From contig NZ_JBGCUO010000001.1 in the NCBI RefSeq assembly GCF_041102775.1, forward strand, positions 2,496,805 to 2,560,804: DNA of 64,000 nucleotides. The letters are read 5' to 3'. Positions 1 to 8,330 of the stretch are shown piece after piece. Origin of the DNA: Alcanivorax sp. REN37 (GTDB lineage Bacteria > Pseudomonadota > Gammaproteobacteria > Pseudomonadales > Alcanivoracaceae). A program made the translations under genes and the position numbers. Position 1 is the stretch's first letter. Each line of letters opens with the position of its first letter. The notes under the pieces were generated by a model. That model saw only the letters and a program-made list of their open reading frames with translations. It was not told the origin of the DNA and made no database searches.

Positions 1-1
1 A

Positions 2-409
2 GCATCGTCACATACTGCAGCCAACAGTACCCACAGCCAGGCCACCGGCTCCGCACCGCAGCAAGGCCAGCAGCACAGCGCAGCATCCAATCCAGGCACT
101 GCGCAGTCCCAAAATGGTGCGGCGTCGCCCAACCCAGCACACAGCAATAGTCATCAGGCAGGACAGCAACACGCGGCCGGCAGTTCTTCGCCAGCCGCAG
201 CGGCCCACAGTCGCTCGGATGAGCACGCGGTGAAAACCGGTAGCGAGACGCAGCAGAGCCACAGCGGCAGCCCGTCATCACAGACGGCGGCGACCCGCGG
301 CGGTCAGCAGGACGCCAAAACCGGTGCAGCGACCCAAGCGGCCCAGGACCATGCCAGCACCAAGAGCGCCCAGCCGGGCGCGGCATCTGCATCACAAAAA
401 TTGTCCTGA
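2..409 (+). CDS. C-terminal part of a low-complexity Q/S/A/H-rich protein (5' truncated by window)
   Basis: One frame is open from the first bases to a TGA, followed at once by a strong terminator, so this is the 3' end of a gene that starts outside the window. The roughly 135 visible residues are almost entirely Gln, Ser, Ala, His, Gly and Thr with few hydrophobic residues, as in a disordered tail or linker. No domain is recognisable and function cannot be assigned. The opposite-strand ORF here is a shadow caused by compositional bias. Confidence 0.6.
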   Translation, partial: ASSHTAANSTHSQATGSAPQQGQQHSAASNPGTAQSQNGAASPNPAHSNSHQAGQQHAAGSSSPAAAAHSRSDEHAVKTGSETQQSHSGSPSSQTAATRGGQQDAKTGAATQAAQDHASTKSAQPGAASASQKLS

Positions 410-418
410 GCCCCATAG

Positions 419-450
419 CAATACGCTCCCGAATGGGAGCGTATTGTTTT
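419..450 (+). terminator. Rho-independent terminator between convergent genes
   Basis: A perfect 12-bp stem (CAATACGCTCCC / GGGAGCGTATTG) with a GAAT loop is followed by TTTT on the plus strand. It lies 10 bases after the stop of the first gene and 30 bases before the end of the convergent DoxX gene, so it may serve both directions. Confidence 0.9.
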
Positions 451-481
451 CAGCCATCACACCAGGCAGACCCGGCGTCGA

Positions 482-874
482 TCATTGCCGCACTGCGTAG
501 CGCCCCGGGCCGATGAACACCAGCGCCAGCGCGGTGAACAGGAAGAAGCCCTGCAGTTCCAATGCCCAGCCACCGCTGTCATTCAGCTGCCACAGCTCGC
601 CCATATGCGCGATCAGGATGGCAAACGCCATGTTGCCCACCGCCAGCAGCGCACCGATACGGGCGTAGATGCCGAGGATCAACATCAGCGGCGCCAAAAT
701 CTCACCGACGTAGACGCCATAAGCGATGAAGCGCGGCAGCCCCATGCCTACCAATGAGTCACCGATCCAGTCGATGCCGTAACGCAGCTTGGCGATGCCG
801 TGCAACAGCAGCAGGATGCCAAGCGTCAGACGCAAAATCAGTTTGCCGAGATCCGGCTGGTGCAGTGCATTCAT
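482..874 (-). CDS. DoxX family membrane protein
   Basis: About 130 residues with four predicted membrane helices and the DoxX-type opening (LILRLTLGILLLLHGIAKL), a Gly-rich second segment and a terminal ALALVFIGPGRYAV helix. DoxX-like proteins are small inner-membrane proteins of poorly defined, often redox-related function. The ATG at 874 is preferred over the upstream in-frame start because GGAGAG lies just before it. It converges with the first gene across the terminator. The family is clear; the substrate or partner is unknown. Confidence 0.8.
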   Translation of the reverse strand: MNALHQPDLGKLILRLTLGILLLLHGIAKLRYGIDWIGDSLVGMGLPRFIAYGVYVGEILAPLMLILGIYARIGALLAVGNMAFAILIAHMGELWQLNDSGGWALELQGFFLFTALALVFIGPGRYAVRQ

Positions 875-931
875 CGTGACTCTCTCCGCAAGCGGCACCC
901 GGAAGGTGCCCAACGCTGACCCGAAAGCGGG

Positions 932-1207
932 TCATTCCACACGCAATGGGCGCTCGCCCTCGAAGTTCTGCAAGTGCGCCACTACGATTTCCCTCAGCGT
1001 GTCGCAGCCGGCTTGGTCGTCGGCCTGGATCTGTATGGCCAGGGCGGACTCCACCCACTGCATCACCACGCTGCCCTGTTCGCCAAGATGCACGCGGCCG
1101 CTGGTATCGTCCAGCTCGGTCTCATACTTGTGCGCCCAATGGCGGACCAGCCGCCGCATGATGCGTGCCGGGTCCTCACTGATTACTCGGAACTTCTGTT
1201 CAGCCAC
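932..1207 (-). CDS. DUF2218 family protein
   Basis: About 91 residues with the DUF2218 pattern: an N-terminal segment followed by RLVRHWAHKYE, a central strand-rich part and a C-terminal helix (LREIVVAHLQNFE). Members are small soluble proteins of unknown function, often beside iron-uptake genes. Two in-frame GTG codons are possible; the one at 1207 has GGGAG at proper spacing, while the one at 1213 is too close to it. It lies between the DoxX gene and the DsbA-like gene on the same strand and may be cotranscribed with them. Confidence 0.7.
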   Translation of the reverse strand: MAEQKFRVISEDPARIMRRLVRHWAHKYETELDDTSGRVHLGEQGSVVMQWVESALAIQIQADDQAGCDTLREIVVAHLQNFEGERPLRVE

Positions 1208-1230
1208 TGCCACTACTCCCTCTTACCACT

Positions 1231-1893
1231 TCAATGTTGCAGCCCCGCCAGATGCGCAGCCCAATGGTCGGGCTTGCCAAGGAATGTCCCCGCATCCAGC
1301 ACCTGCCACCGTGCCCCGCTTTCCAGCATGAAGGCCGGGTAGCCGCGGGCACCGGCCGCGCGCAATAGGCGGCGACTGGTGCGCATGTGGGGCTGCACTT
1401 GTTGTTGGCAGCGCACCAACGCGGCGGCGAAATCCGCCGCCGGCAGGTCACAACGCGCGGCCAACCGTTGCAGCACCGGCAACTCGGTAATGGCTTCGCC
1501 TTCGGCAAACCAGGCGGACTGTAGCACCGCCAGGAATGCGGCGGGGTCGTGTCCGAGTTGCTGGGCAGCCTCGACTGCGGCTATCGGCACACCGGAGTCC
1601 AACCAGGGTGCCCGGGCCGCCAGCGCACTGCGCTGGGTCGTGTCGCAAAAGCGCTGCCCGGTGAGATCCGCAACCCGTCCTTCCAGCGCGGTCATGCCCA
1701 CCAGCCAAGCTTCATCGCAGCGGCGCCGGTGGCGACCGCCGAACAAGCCGCCGCCGTGCAGCGCCAGCGGCAGGTTCACCACATGGCGAACCGCCTCCAC
1801 CAGCGGCGCGGCGGCGTAACACCAAATGCAAAGGGGATCGTAGAAGTAATGCAGGGTTCGCGCCGCAGGGCGCGGCGCCGGTTCTTCAGCCAT
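1231..1893 (-). CDS. DsbA-family thioredoxin-fold protein (FrnE-like)
   Basis: A 220-residue protein with the motif YDPLCIWCY near residues 18-26, giving a CxxC redox site at Cys22 and Cys25, followed by the all-helical insertion of DsbA/FrnE/HCCA-isomerase folds and a C-terminal GYPAFML segment containing the cis-Pro expected beside the active site. No signal peptide is visible, so it is probably cytoplasmic, as FrnE-type proteins are. Its ATG overlaps the stop of a small upstream ORF by a few bases, which suggests translational coupling. Substrate unknown. Confidence 0.75.
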   Translation of the reverse strand: MAEEPAPRPAARTLHYFYDPLCIWCYAAAPLVEAVRHVVNLPLALHGGGLFGGRHRRRCDEAWLVGMTALEGRVADLTGQRFCDTTQRSALAARAPWLDSGVPIAAVEAAQQLGHDPAAFLAVLQSAWFAEGEAITELPVLQRLAARCDLPAADFAAALVRCQQQVQPHMRTSRRLLRAAGARGYPAFMLESGARWQVLDAGTFLGKPDHWAAHLAGLQH

Positions 1894-2032
1894 GTCGATC
1901 CGCAGGTTGCTGCACGCTGCCGACGCTCTCCGGCGCCGACCAGGCGGCCATTGCAGTGAGGTGGGCGGCGCGCGCCGAAGCGCCAGCCAGCGAAGCCACC
2001 ATCACCAATGCCAGACACATCATCCAACGCAT
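1886..2032 (-). CDS. Small ORF with signal-peptide-like N-terminus, coupled to the DsbA-like gene
   Basis: A 48-codon ORF begins at an ATG with an excellent GGAGGAG Shine-Dalgarno sequence and ends in a TGA overlapping the ATG of the DsbA-family gene (1893). The product starts MRWMMCLALVMVASLAGASARA, a textbook hydrophobic signal peptide with an ARA-type cleavage site, followed by about 26 ordinary residues. The downstream gene has no good ribosome binding site of its own, so this ORF may exist partly to couple translation. It could also be the remnant of a longer secreted protein that lost its body by frameshift. Confidence 0.5.
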   Translation of the reverse strand: MRWMMCLALVMVASLAGASARAAHLTAMAAWSAPESVGSVQQPADRHG

Positions 2033-2139
2033 CTTCACAGCTCCTCCGTTGAGCTTTCACAGCACGTTCGTCCGTTGAAAGACGATACCTGCGGTGCTGT
2101 GACGGCGGTATAGCGGTGATGAAAAATCGGCCCCCTGAA

Positions 2140-3342
2140 TTATAAAATCTGGTCAGACGGCGCGGCCTGCGCAGACTGCCGTGCCAGCTGGCGCCACACT
2201 GCCAACGCAAACAGCACCAACAGTGTTGCCGCCATCCAGTAAGGCGCCGCGCTGTGCAACCGGTACAGCACCGTGGCCAGCAGCGGCATCAACACCATCG
2301 CCAATCCCTGCGCCGCCGCCACTTGTCCGGCCGCGCGGCCCTGCTCATCCGGGCCGACGCTGTTGGCGGCCAGTGCCTGCAACGACGGGAACACCAATGC
2401 CAATCCCGCCGCCATCAACGCATAGCTGGCGATCAGGCCCCACTGCGACACCCACAGCGTCACCAACAGGAAACCCAGTGCCGCAATGGCGCTGCCGAGC
2501 CACAGGCAACGCACGATATTCAGCGCAGCACGACGGCTCATGGTCACTTGCACGCAGATCAGCACCACGCCGACCGCGGTCATCGCTTGGCTGGCCACCC
2601 GCCCAGCGTCCTGCGGGCTCAGCCCGAGCCGGTCAATCACGTAGAAACCGACCACCATCTGCGACACCACCACCGCGCCCATGGCGATGAACATCGCCAT
2701 CACCGGCAGCCGCAGGCGCGCATCGAATACGCCGCCGCGCGGCGGTGGCGGCGCGCTGGCCACCACCTCGCCGGCGGGCAGCGTGGCCCACAACCACAAC
2801 AATCCCAGCATCGGCAGCAAGGCTGCCACATACAGCGGCCACGCCAGCCCTTGGCCCACCAATAGACCGCCCAGTGCCGGCCCCAACACCAACCCAAGAC
2901 CATTGGCGGCGCCCAGTTGCGCCAACGTCCGGGCACGCTGCGCTGGCGTGGTGTGGTCGGCCACCAAGGCGGCGCTGATCGAGGGGATACCGGCGTAGAA
3001 CGCACCGATCAACGCCCGCAGCGCGATCAGCATCAACAGCGCTGCTCCTACCGCCAGCGTGCCGGCCAGCGCCACATCCACCACCAACGCCAGACAGGCA
3101 TAAGCGAGTACATAGCCGAGCGTGGAGGCGAGCAGCATCGGCTTGCGGCCAAGCCGGTCAGAGGCTGCGCCCCAGCGGCGCGCCGTCAGCATCCAAAACA
3201 CACCGGCCAGCGCAATCATCAAGCCGCCATGCCACTCCTGCAGTCCGAGCGCGCGGATGATCGGACCGACCAACGGCACGAAGGCCATCATGGCGGTCAG
3301 GCACAGGGTGTTGAACACGAACAAGGGACGGATGATGGGCAT
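2140..3342 (-). CDS. Major facilitator superfamily transporter (multidrug type)
   Basis: About 400 residues with 12 predicted transmembrane segments. The loop between helices 2 and 3 carries the MFS motif A remnant (GAASDRLGRKPML), and helix 5 has the drug:H+ antiporter motif C-like GLGLVLGPALGG. The start at 3342 is preferred because GGAAAG precedes it; upstream in-frame codons lack a ribosome binding site. Substrate cannot be told from sequence; an efflux role of the Bmr/MdtG type is the best guess. Confidence 0.8.
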   Translation of the reverse strand: MPIIRPLFVFNTLCLTAMMAFVPLVGPIIRALGLQEWHGGLMIALAGVFWMLTARRWGAASDRLGRKPMLLASTLGYVLAYACLALVVDVALAGTLAVGAALLMLIALRALIGAFYAGIPSISAALVADHTTPAQRARTLAQLGAANGLGLVLGPALGGLLVGQGLAWPLYVAALLPMLGLLWLWATLPAGEVVASAPPPPRGGVFDARLRLPVMAMFIAMGAVVVSQMVVGFYVIDRLGLSPQDAGRVASQAMTAVGVVLICVQVTMSRRAALNIVRCLWLGSAIAALGFLLVTLWVSQWGLIASYALMAAGLALVFPSLQALAANSVGPDEQGRAAGQVAAAQGLAMVLMPLLATVLYRLHSAAPYWMAATLLVLFALAVWRQLARQSAQAAPSDQIL

Positions 3343-3451
3343 CGGCTCTTTCCGGCAGCGAGCAAAGTCGGTGGTGGCCCCGATGGCCACCACCACGCGT
3401 TGCATACTAGACGGGCACGGGCCGGAAAGCTTTCAGCGGCTCCACCCGATG

Positions 3452-3898
3452 TTACTGGTGCCGTTCAAGTTCCTGATCGAAATCACTCAGGTAGCGGCCG
3501 GCCAATTGTTGTTTCTGCTGATCGGTGAGGATTTTCCCGGCCATTTGGAAAAACCGCTGCTCTTCTTCCTTCAGATGGTGATGCACCTTGTCCCGCAGCT
3601 CGCGGGCACGGATCAGCCAGTGAGAACTGCTCATGTCAGTGTCGTCCAGCGCTTCCACCATTTCGTCCATCTGGTGATGCTCGGCGATGGCATGGCGTGA
3701 CAGGTCCATGCCGGCATCGTGCTGCATCAGCGGCACGTAGAAGTAACGCTCTTCGGCGGTTTCATGGGCCGCCAGCTCGGCACGCAATTGCCGGTACAGG
3801 CGTTGGCGCTCTTCGCTAGCGCCCTGGGTCTCGATCAGCGCATCGGCGTACTGACGTTGGCGTTCGTGGCTTTCTCGCAGTGCTGCAAAAATATCCAT
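3452..3898 (-). CDS. Hemerythrin-like (HHE) domain protein
   Basis: A 148-residue helical protein with His/Glu metal-ligand spacing typical of HHE hemerythrins: HETAEERYFY, HHQMDEMVEALDD and HHHLKEEEQRFFQMA. Such proteins bind a di-iron centre and act in oxygen or NO sensing, iron storage or stress defence. The ATG at 3898 has a GGGAGA ribosome binding site; the longer frame upstream is not protein-like. It is divergent from the DNA glycosylase gene. The exact role is not determinable. Confidence 0.8.
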   Translation of the reverse strand: MDIFAALRESHERQRQYADALIETQGASEERQRLYRQLRAELAAHETAEERYFYVPLMQHDAGMDLSRHAIAEHHQMDEMVEALDDTDMSSSHWLIRARELRDKVHHHLKEEEQRFFQMAGKILTDQQKQQLAGRYLSDFDQELERHQ

Positions 3899-4055
3899 GC
3901 GGTGTCTCCCTTCAGAAATGCGCGCGACGGCGCCTAGCAACGCGGCCCCATAATAGGCAGGCGGTTTTGCTACGGATGCAAAACAAGGTTTAAGTCGACG
4001 CTGACCCGACGCCGGTTTGCCGGTAACGTAAGCGGCTCTGAAGTGAGGACCGACC

Positions 4056-4703
4056 ATGCCGCGCTACCATCCCGACCTGCACGCCGCCGCCGACCACGCC
4101 CTGCGCCAACTGGATGACGACTGGGCGCGACTGGTTGACCGCTGCGGTCCGCGCGGCGCGCCGCAACATCCCGGCCAAGATCCCTACCAAACTCTGATTC
4201 GTGCGGTGATCCACCAGCAGGTACACGGCCGCGCCGCAGCGGCGATCCTCGGCCGCTTGCTGGCGCTGTTCCCGCAGCAGCCATTCCCAGCACCGGAACA
4301 GTTGCTGGCCACCACCCCGGAACAATTGCGAGCCTGCGGCTTATCCGCCAGCAAACAGCGCAGCGTGCTCGGCATCGCTGATGCCAAGCGTGCCGGCCGC
4401 ATTCCTGATTACGACAGTGCCCAGCAGATGGATGACGACAGCCTGATCCGCCAGCTCACCGAGCTATGGGGCGTCGGCCGCTGGACCGTGGAGATGTTGT
4501 TGATTGATACCCTCGGCCGCACCGACATCTTGCCGGTGGATGACTTCGGCGTGCGCGAAGGCTACCGGCGTCTGAAACAGCTGCCGCAGTCGCCCACACC
4601 GAAACAACTGCGCGAGCTGGGCGCGGCTTGGGCGCCCTACCGCACCTTTGCCAGCTGGTACCTGTGGCACGCCGGCCACAACCTGCCGGCCCCGGCGCCG
4701 TGA
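4056..4703 (+). CDS. DNA-3-methyladenine glycosylase (AlkA/HhH-GPD family)
   Basis: A 215-residue base-excision glycosylase that removes alkylated bases. It has the HhH motif ELWGVGRWTVEMLLID followed by ILPVDDFGVREG, in which the second Asp of VDD is the catalytic aspartate of the HhH-GPD superfamily. The length equals the compact AlkA2-type enzymes that lack the E. coli N-terminal domain. The stop overlaps the GTG start of the AraC-type gene (GTGA), so the two are cotranscribed and the regulator may respond to the same condition. Confidence 0.85.
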   Translation: MPRYHPDLHAAADHALRQLDDDWARLVDRCGPRGAPQHPGQDPYQTLIRAVIHQQVHGRAAAAILGRLLALFPQQPFPAPEQLLATTPEQLRACGLSASKQRSVLGIADAKRAGRIPDYDSAQQMDDDSLIRQLTELWGVGRWTVEMLLIDTLGRTDILPVDDFGVREGYRRLKQLPQSPTPKQLRELGAAWAPYRTFASWYLWHAGHNLPAPAP

Positions 4704-5461
4704 ACAGCGCCGACTGCTCCGCACATTTGCAGCACAGCCCACAACCGCTGGAAGTGTTGGCGTTGGAGGCGCCCGCCGGGCGCCAATATGCCGCCCATGC
4801 TCACCGCCGCGGCCAGCTACTATATGCCACCGACGGTCTGCTGACAGTGGGTACCGAAGATGGCGAGTGGGTGGTGCCGCCACAGCGCGCGATTTGGCTG
4901 CCCCCGGATTTCCCGCACCGGGTCAGTGCGCTGACGCCGGTGCAAGTGCGTTCGGTGTTCATCGAGCCTGGTGCCCACCCGGCTTTGCTGCTGGAGGCGG
5001 AAGTGGTGGCGGTGTCAGCGCTGCTGGCGGCGTTGCTGGATGCGGCGCTGGCGCAGCCGGAGGCGGTCCGCCGTGCCCATATCGACGCCCTGCTGCTGGA
5101 TGAAATCGCCGCCGCGCCGGTGCTGTCACTGCACATCCCGCTGCCGCAGCACGCGGCGCTGGCCGAACGCTGCCGACAATGGCTGGAGCGGCCCGCCGAT
5201 GCCGCCACACTCAGCGACTGGGCGGACGCGCTGGCGATGCACCCGCGCACGCTGGCGCGACTGTTTCAACGCCAGACCGGTTACACCTTTGGCCACTGGC
5301 TGCGTGAAGCGCGACTGATCTTGAGCCTCACCGCCTTGGCGCGCGGCACCCCGGTGCTGACGGTGGCACTGGAACACGGCTACGACAGCCCGAGCGCCTT
5401 CTCCGCCGCCTTCCGCCGTGCCTTTGGTGCGCCGCCAAGCCATTTCCTGCCGCCATCCTGA
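4700..5461 (+). CDS. AraC family transcriptional regulator with cupin sensor domain
   Basis: About 253 residues. The N-terminal half is a cupin-like AraC-binding domain (HAHRRGQLLYATDGLLTV...PPQRAIWLPPDFPHRV). The C-terminal half carries the two AraC helix-turn-helix motifs, the second ending in GYDSPSAFSAAFRRAFGAPPSHF. The GTG at 4700 overlapping the preceding stop is chosen because the upstream extension is not cupin-like. A tandem 21-bp repeat lies 10 bp past its stop. The target is unknown; the glycosylase operon and leuA are the nearest candidates. Confidence 0.85.
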   Translation: MNSADCSAHLQHSPQPLEVLALEAPAGRQYAAHAHRRGQLLYATDGLLTVGTEDGEWVVPPQRAIWLPPDFPHRVSALTPVQVRSVFIEPGAHPALLLEAEVVAVSALLAALLDAALAQPEAVRRAHIDALLLDEIAAAPVLSLHIPLPQHAALAERCRQWLERPADAATLSDWADALAMHPRTLARLFQRQTGYTFGHWLREARLILSLTALARGTPVLTVALEHGYDSPSAFSAAFRRAFGAPPSHFLPPS

Positions 5462-5470
5462 ACACCGCCG

Positions 5471-5512
5471 TTGTCCTTTACGCGACAGCGATTGTCCTTT
5501 TGGCGAGCGACG
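5471..5512 (+). promoter_or_regulatory. Tandem 21-bp direct repeat, possible AraC-type operator
   Basis: Two adjacent 21-bp units both begin TTGTCCTTT and continue NNGCGA. AraC-family dimers typically bind direct half-sites 21 bp apart, two helical turns. The site lies between the AraC-type gene and the possible leuA leader. Binding is inferred only from spacing. Confidence 0.4.
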
Positions 5513-5569
5513 CCACACCCCCGGCGACGCAGCATAAGGCTCTCCGTTATTCATCCTGAGCACGCCGAC

Positions 5570-5680
5570 ATGCTGTCATCGTCGTTCCTCCATCTGCTAT
5601 CTGTGCTAGTGCCGCTCGGCGCCGGCCAGCGCGATGGCGGTCGGCTGCTACGCCTAGGACGCGGTGTCCGGGCCTCGTAA
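5570..5680 (+). CDS. Possible leucine-rich leader peptide upstream of leuA
   Basis: A 36-residue ORF 120 bp upstream of leuA contains nine Leu codons, four of them CTA, which is otherwise rare in this GC-rich DNA. Enterobacterial leuL uses CTA codons as the regulatory codons of leu attenuation. The rest of the 340-base gap between the AraC gene and leuA is GC-rich, with several possible hairpins (for example GGCC-rich segments at 5685-5700 and 5768-5790) but no T-rich terminator. The ribosome binding site is weak. This is a hypothesis based on position and codon content, not a recognised family. Confidence 0.35.
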   Translation: MLSSSFLHLLSVLVPLGAGQRDGGRLLRLGRGVRAS

Positions 5681-5801
5681 CCCGTGGCCGCCCGGCCGCC
5701 TGCTGCCACTGCTGCCCCGCGCAGCACTCCCAAAATGCCCCGTGATTCTGATCCAGCCATGCCGGCTGTGGCCGTGGCCCGGCCGTGCCGAGGAGTATTC
5801 C

Positions 5802-7478
5802 ATGTTGTCTGACCCGTCAAAAAAATACCGTCCGGTGATTCCCTTCGCTGCCGATTACGCCGAGCGCACTTGGCCCACCCGTCGCCTGACGGCGGCACCG
5901 ATTTGGATGAGCACCGATCTGCGTGACGGCAACCAGTCGCTGATCGAGCCAATGGACAGCCGCCGTAAAATGCGCTTTTTCAAGCAGTTGATTGCGGTGG
6001 GATTAAAAGAAATCGAAGTGGCGTTTCCGTCCGCATCACAAACTGATTTCGACTTCGTGCGCGAGCTGATCGACGACGGTCATATTCCTGCCGACATCAC
6101 CATCGAGGTGATTACCCAGTCGCGCCCGGATCTGATCGCACGCACCTTTGAAGCCTGTGCCGGCGCGCGCCGGGTGATCGTGCATCTGTACAACGCCATT
6201 GCGCCGGCGTGGCGGCGGCTGGTGTTCAACATGACGCCGGAGCAGATCAAACAGATTGCGCTGGATGGCACCGCTTGGGTGCGTGAGCAAGCGGCGCGCT
6301 ACCCAGACACCGAGTGGGTATTTCAGTATTCGCCGGAGACTTTCTCGATGGCGGAACCCGAATTCGCCTTAGACGTGTGTAATGCGGTGATCGACGCCTG
6401 GCAGCCGACGCCGGAGCGAAAAATGATCATCAACCTGCCGACCACGGTGGAGTGCACCACGCCCAACTTGTACGCCGACCAGATCGAATACATGCACCGC
6501 CGTTTGCACCGCCGAGAAGCCTTGGTGCTCAGCGTGCATCCGCACAATGACCGTGGCACCGGGGTGGCGGCCGCTGAATTGGCGCTGCTGGCAGGTGCCG
6601 ACCGGGTGGAAGGTTGTCTGTTTGGCAATGGCGAGCGCACCGGCAACGTCGACTTGGTGACGTTGGCGCTGAACCTCTATACCCAAGGCGTGTCACCGGG
6701 GCTGGATTTCTCCGACATTGACGCCGTGCGCCAGTGCGTGGAGCACTGCAACCAATTGCCAGTGCATCCGCGCCATCCCTATGGCGGCGACTTGGTGTAC
6801 ACCGCATTCTCCGGCTCGCACCAAGATGCCATCCGCAAAGGTTTCGCCCAGCAGCAGGACGGCGGCTTCTGGGAAGTGCCTTACTTACCGATTGATCCGG
6901 CCGACCTGGGCCGCACCTACGACGCCGTCATCCGCGTCAACAGCCAATCCGGCAAGGGCGGCATCACCTACCTGCTGGAACAGGAATACGGTTTGGCGCT
7001 GCCGCGCCGGTTGCAGATCGAATTCAGCCGCGCGGTGCAGCAGCTCACCGACAGCTCAGGCAGCGAAGTGGATGCCGCCACCCTGTACCGGACGTTCGAG
7101 CAGGAGTATTTGCAGCGCACTACACCGCTCAAACGGCTGCACCACAGCGTGCAATCCGGCACCGATGGCCAAGTCGCGGTGACGGTCACGCTGGCGCTGG
7201 ACGGCCAGCCCCACACCCGGGTCGGCCAAGGTGATGGCGCCTTGGCGGCGTTCATTGATGCAGTGGGTGTGCCGGTGCGGGTGATGGATTTCCACGAGCA
7301 CGCCATCGGCCAGGGCGCCAGCGCCCGTGCGGCCTGCTACGTGGAGTTGCGTCTGGGCGAGCACGGTTCCGGCTTTGGGGCCGGTGTGCACAGCGACATC
7401 CTTACGGCGTCGTTCGATGCGGTATTGAGTGCCGTCAACCGTCAGTGGGCCGCAGCAGGGCAAACGTTGCCGCTGTGA
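5802..7478 (+). CDS. leuA: 2-isopropylmalate synthase
   Basis: A 558-residue enzyme for the first committed step of leucine synthesis, condensing acetyl-CoA with 2-oxoisovalerate. It shows the metal/substrate motif [11 protein letters not shown] near the N-terminus, [11 protein letters not shown] with the HxH-type ligand region, [15 protein letters not shown], and a C-terminal regulatory LeuA dimer domain (about residues 430-558). The length and the GNQSL variant match the LeuA type 2 subfamily common in pseudomonads. The ATG at 5802 has GAGGAG upstream. It stands alone, not in a leuACDB operon. Confidence 0.95.
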   Translation: MLSDPSKKYRPVIPFAADYAERTWPTRRLTAAPIWMSTDLRDGNQSLIEPMDSRRKMRFFKQLIAVGLKEIEVAFPSASQTDFDFVRELIDDGHIPADITIEVITQSRPDLIARTFEACAGARRVIVHLYNAIAPAWRRLVFNMTPEQIKQIALDGTAWVREQAARYPDTEWVFQYSPETFSMAEPEFALDVCNAVIDAWQPTPERKMIINLPTTVECTTPNLYADQIEYMHRRLHRREALVLSVHPHNDRGTGVAAAELALLAGADRVEGCLFGNGERTGNVDLVTLALNLYTQGVSPGLDFSDIDAVRQCVEHCNQLPVHPRHPYGGDLVYTAFSGSHQDAIRKGFAQQQDGGFWEVPYLPIDPADLGRTYDAVIRVNSQSGKGGITYLLEQEYGLALPRRLQIEFSRAVQQLTDSSGSEVDAATLYRTFEQEYLQRTTPLKRLHHSVQSGTDGQVAVTVTLALDGQPHTRVGQGDGALAAFIDAVGVPVRVMDFHEHAIGQGASARAACYVELRLGEHGSGFGAGVHSDILTASFDAVLSAVNRQWAAAGQTLPL

Positions 7479-7526
7479 TAGCGCAACAACCAACCGTCGC
7501 CGCCACGGCACTAAATGGAACCAGAA

Positions 7527-7548
7527 ACCGGCGCCGCAAGGCGCCGGT
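7527..7548. terminator. Hairpin between convergent leuA and ribH
   Basis: A perfect 9-bp GC stem (ACCGGCGCC / GGCGCCGGT) with a GCAA loop lies between the two convergent stops. On the minus strand it is followed by TTTCTGGTT, so it may end ribH transcription. The T tract is short. Confidence 0.55.
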
Positions 7549-7554
7549 CATCCA

Positions 7555-8031
7555 TCAGGCCGGCAACGCCGCCAAGCTGGACACGGTCTGCACCACCGCA
7601 TTGGCGGCTTCTTCACCCTTGGTGACGAAATGGCCGTAGTAGTAGCGCTGGTGCTCGTCATGCTCGTGGAAATGGTGTGGCGTCAGGACCACCGAGAACG
7701 CCGGCACGTCAGTATCCAATTGCACCCGCATCAGCGCTTCCACCACCGCCGGGGCGACGAAGTCGTGGCGGTAAATGCCACCGTCCACCACCAACGCAGC
7801 ACCCACCACCGCCAGATAATTGCCGCTGCGAGCCAGCCGCTGGGCATGCAGGGGAATTTCAAATGCACCGGGCACACTGAATACATCCACCCGAGACGGG
7901 TCGACGCCGAGCCGCTCCAACGCGGCGAGAAAACCTTTGAGGGATTGATCGACGATTTCGCTGTGCCAGCTGGCTTTGATGAAGGCAATACGGCCGGCGG
8001 CGGGAAAAGCTACGGCAGGAGACTGATTCAT
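7555..8031 (-). CDS. ribH: 6,7-dimethyl-8-ribityllumazine synthase, type II (RibH2-like)
   Basis: A 158-residue enzyme of the penultimate riboflavin step. The motifs SVPGAFEIPLHAQ, VVGAALVVDGGIYRHDFVA and FSVVLTPHHFHEHDEHQ closely resemble the decameric type II lumazine synthases known from Brucella and rhizobia rather than the icosahedral E. coli type. A complete FMN riboswitch precedes it, and no other rib genes are adjacent, so it is a separately FMN-controlled, possibly second, lumazine synthase. Confidence 0.9.
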   Translation of the reverse strand: MNQSPAVAFPAAGRIAFIKASWHSEIVDQSLKGFLAALERLGVDPSRVDVFSVPGAFEIPLHAQRLARSGNYLAVVGAALVVDGGIYRHDFVAPAVVEALMRVQLDTDVPAFSVVLTPHHFHEHDEHQRYYYGHFVTKGEEAANAVVQTVSSLAALPA

Positions 8032-8105
8032 GGAGTCCTCACAACTGCATTAAGGGCCAGAATCAGGGCGCACGACGCAACCGCCACGGGGCCACCGCAG
8101 CGGTA

Positions 8106-8242
8106 CGTTTTCTTTCATCCGGACTATCACCGTCGGCTTCGGCATCTCACCGAATCTGCTGACCCTGCCGAAGCAGGCGCTCGCGGGCTCGTGCACGGGG
8201 CACATACCGCCGGTGGGGACTTGCACCCCGCCCTGAAAACGT
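8106..8242 (-). ncRNA. FMN riboswitch (RFN element) upstream of ribH
   Basis: On the minus strand the RFN core blocks are present in order: TTCAGGGCGGGGTGCAAGT, CCCCACCGGCGGTA, AGCCCGCGAGCG, GGTCAGCAGATTCGGTGAGA, GCCGACGGT and ATAGTCCGGATGAAAGA. The element ends about 75 nt before the ribH ATG and is expected to reduce expression when FMN is abundant. No obvious terminator hairpin follows, so control may be at translation. This element accounts for most of the gap 8032-8330. Confidence 0.95.
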
Positions 8243-8330
8243 CGGCTGCAGGGTGTCCTGCAGCCAGCGGCGGGGAGTGTATAGCGGCCAGCGGGGCGAC
8301 GGCAATGGCGAAACCGTCGCCCGCTGACGG

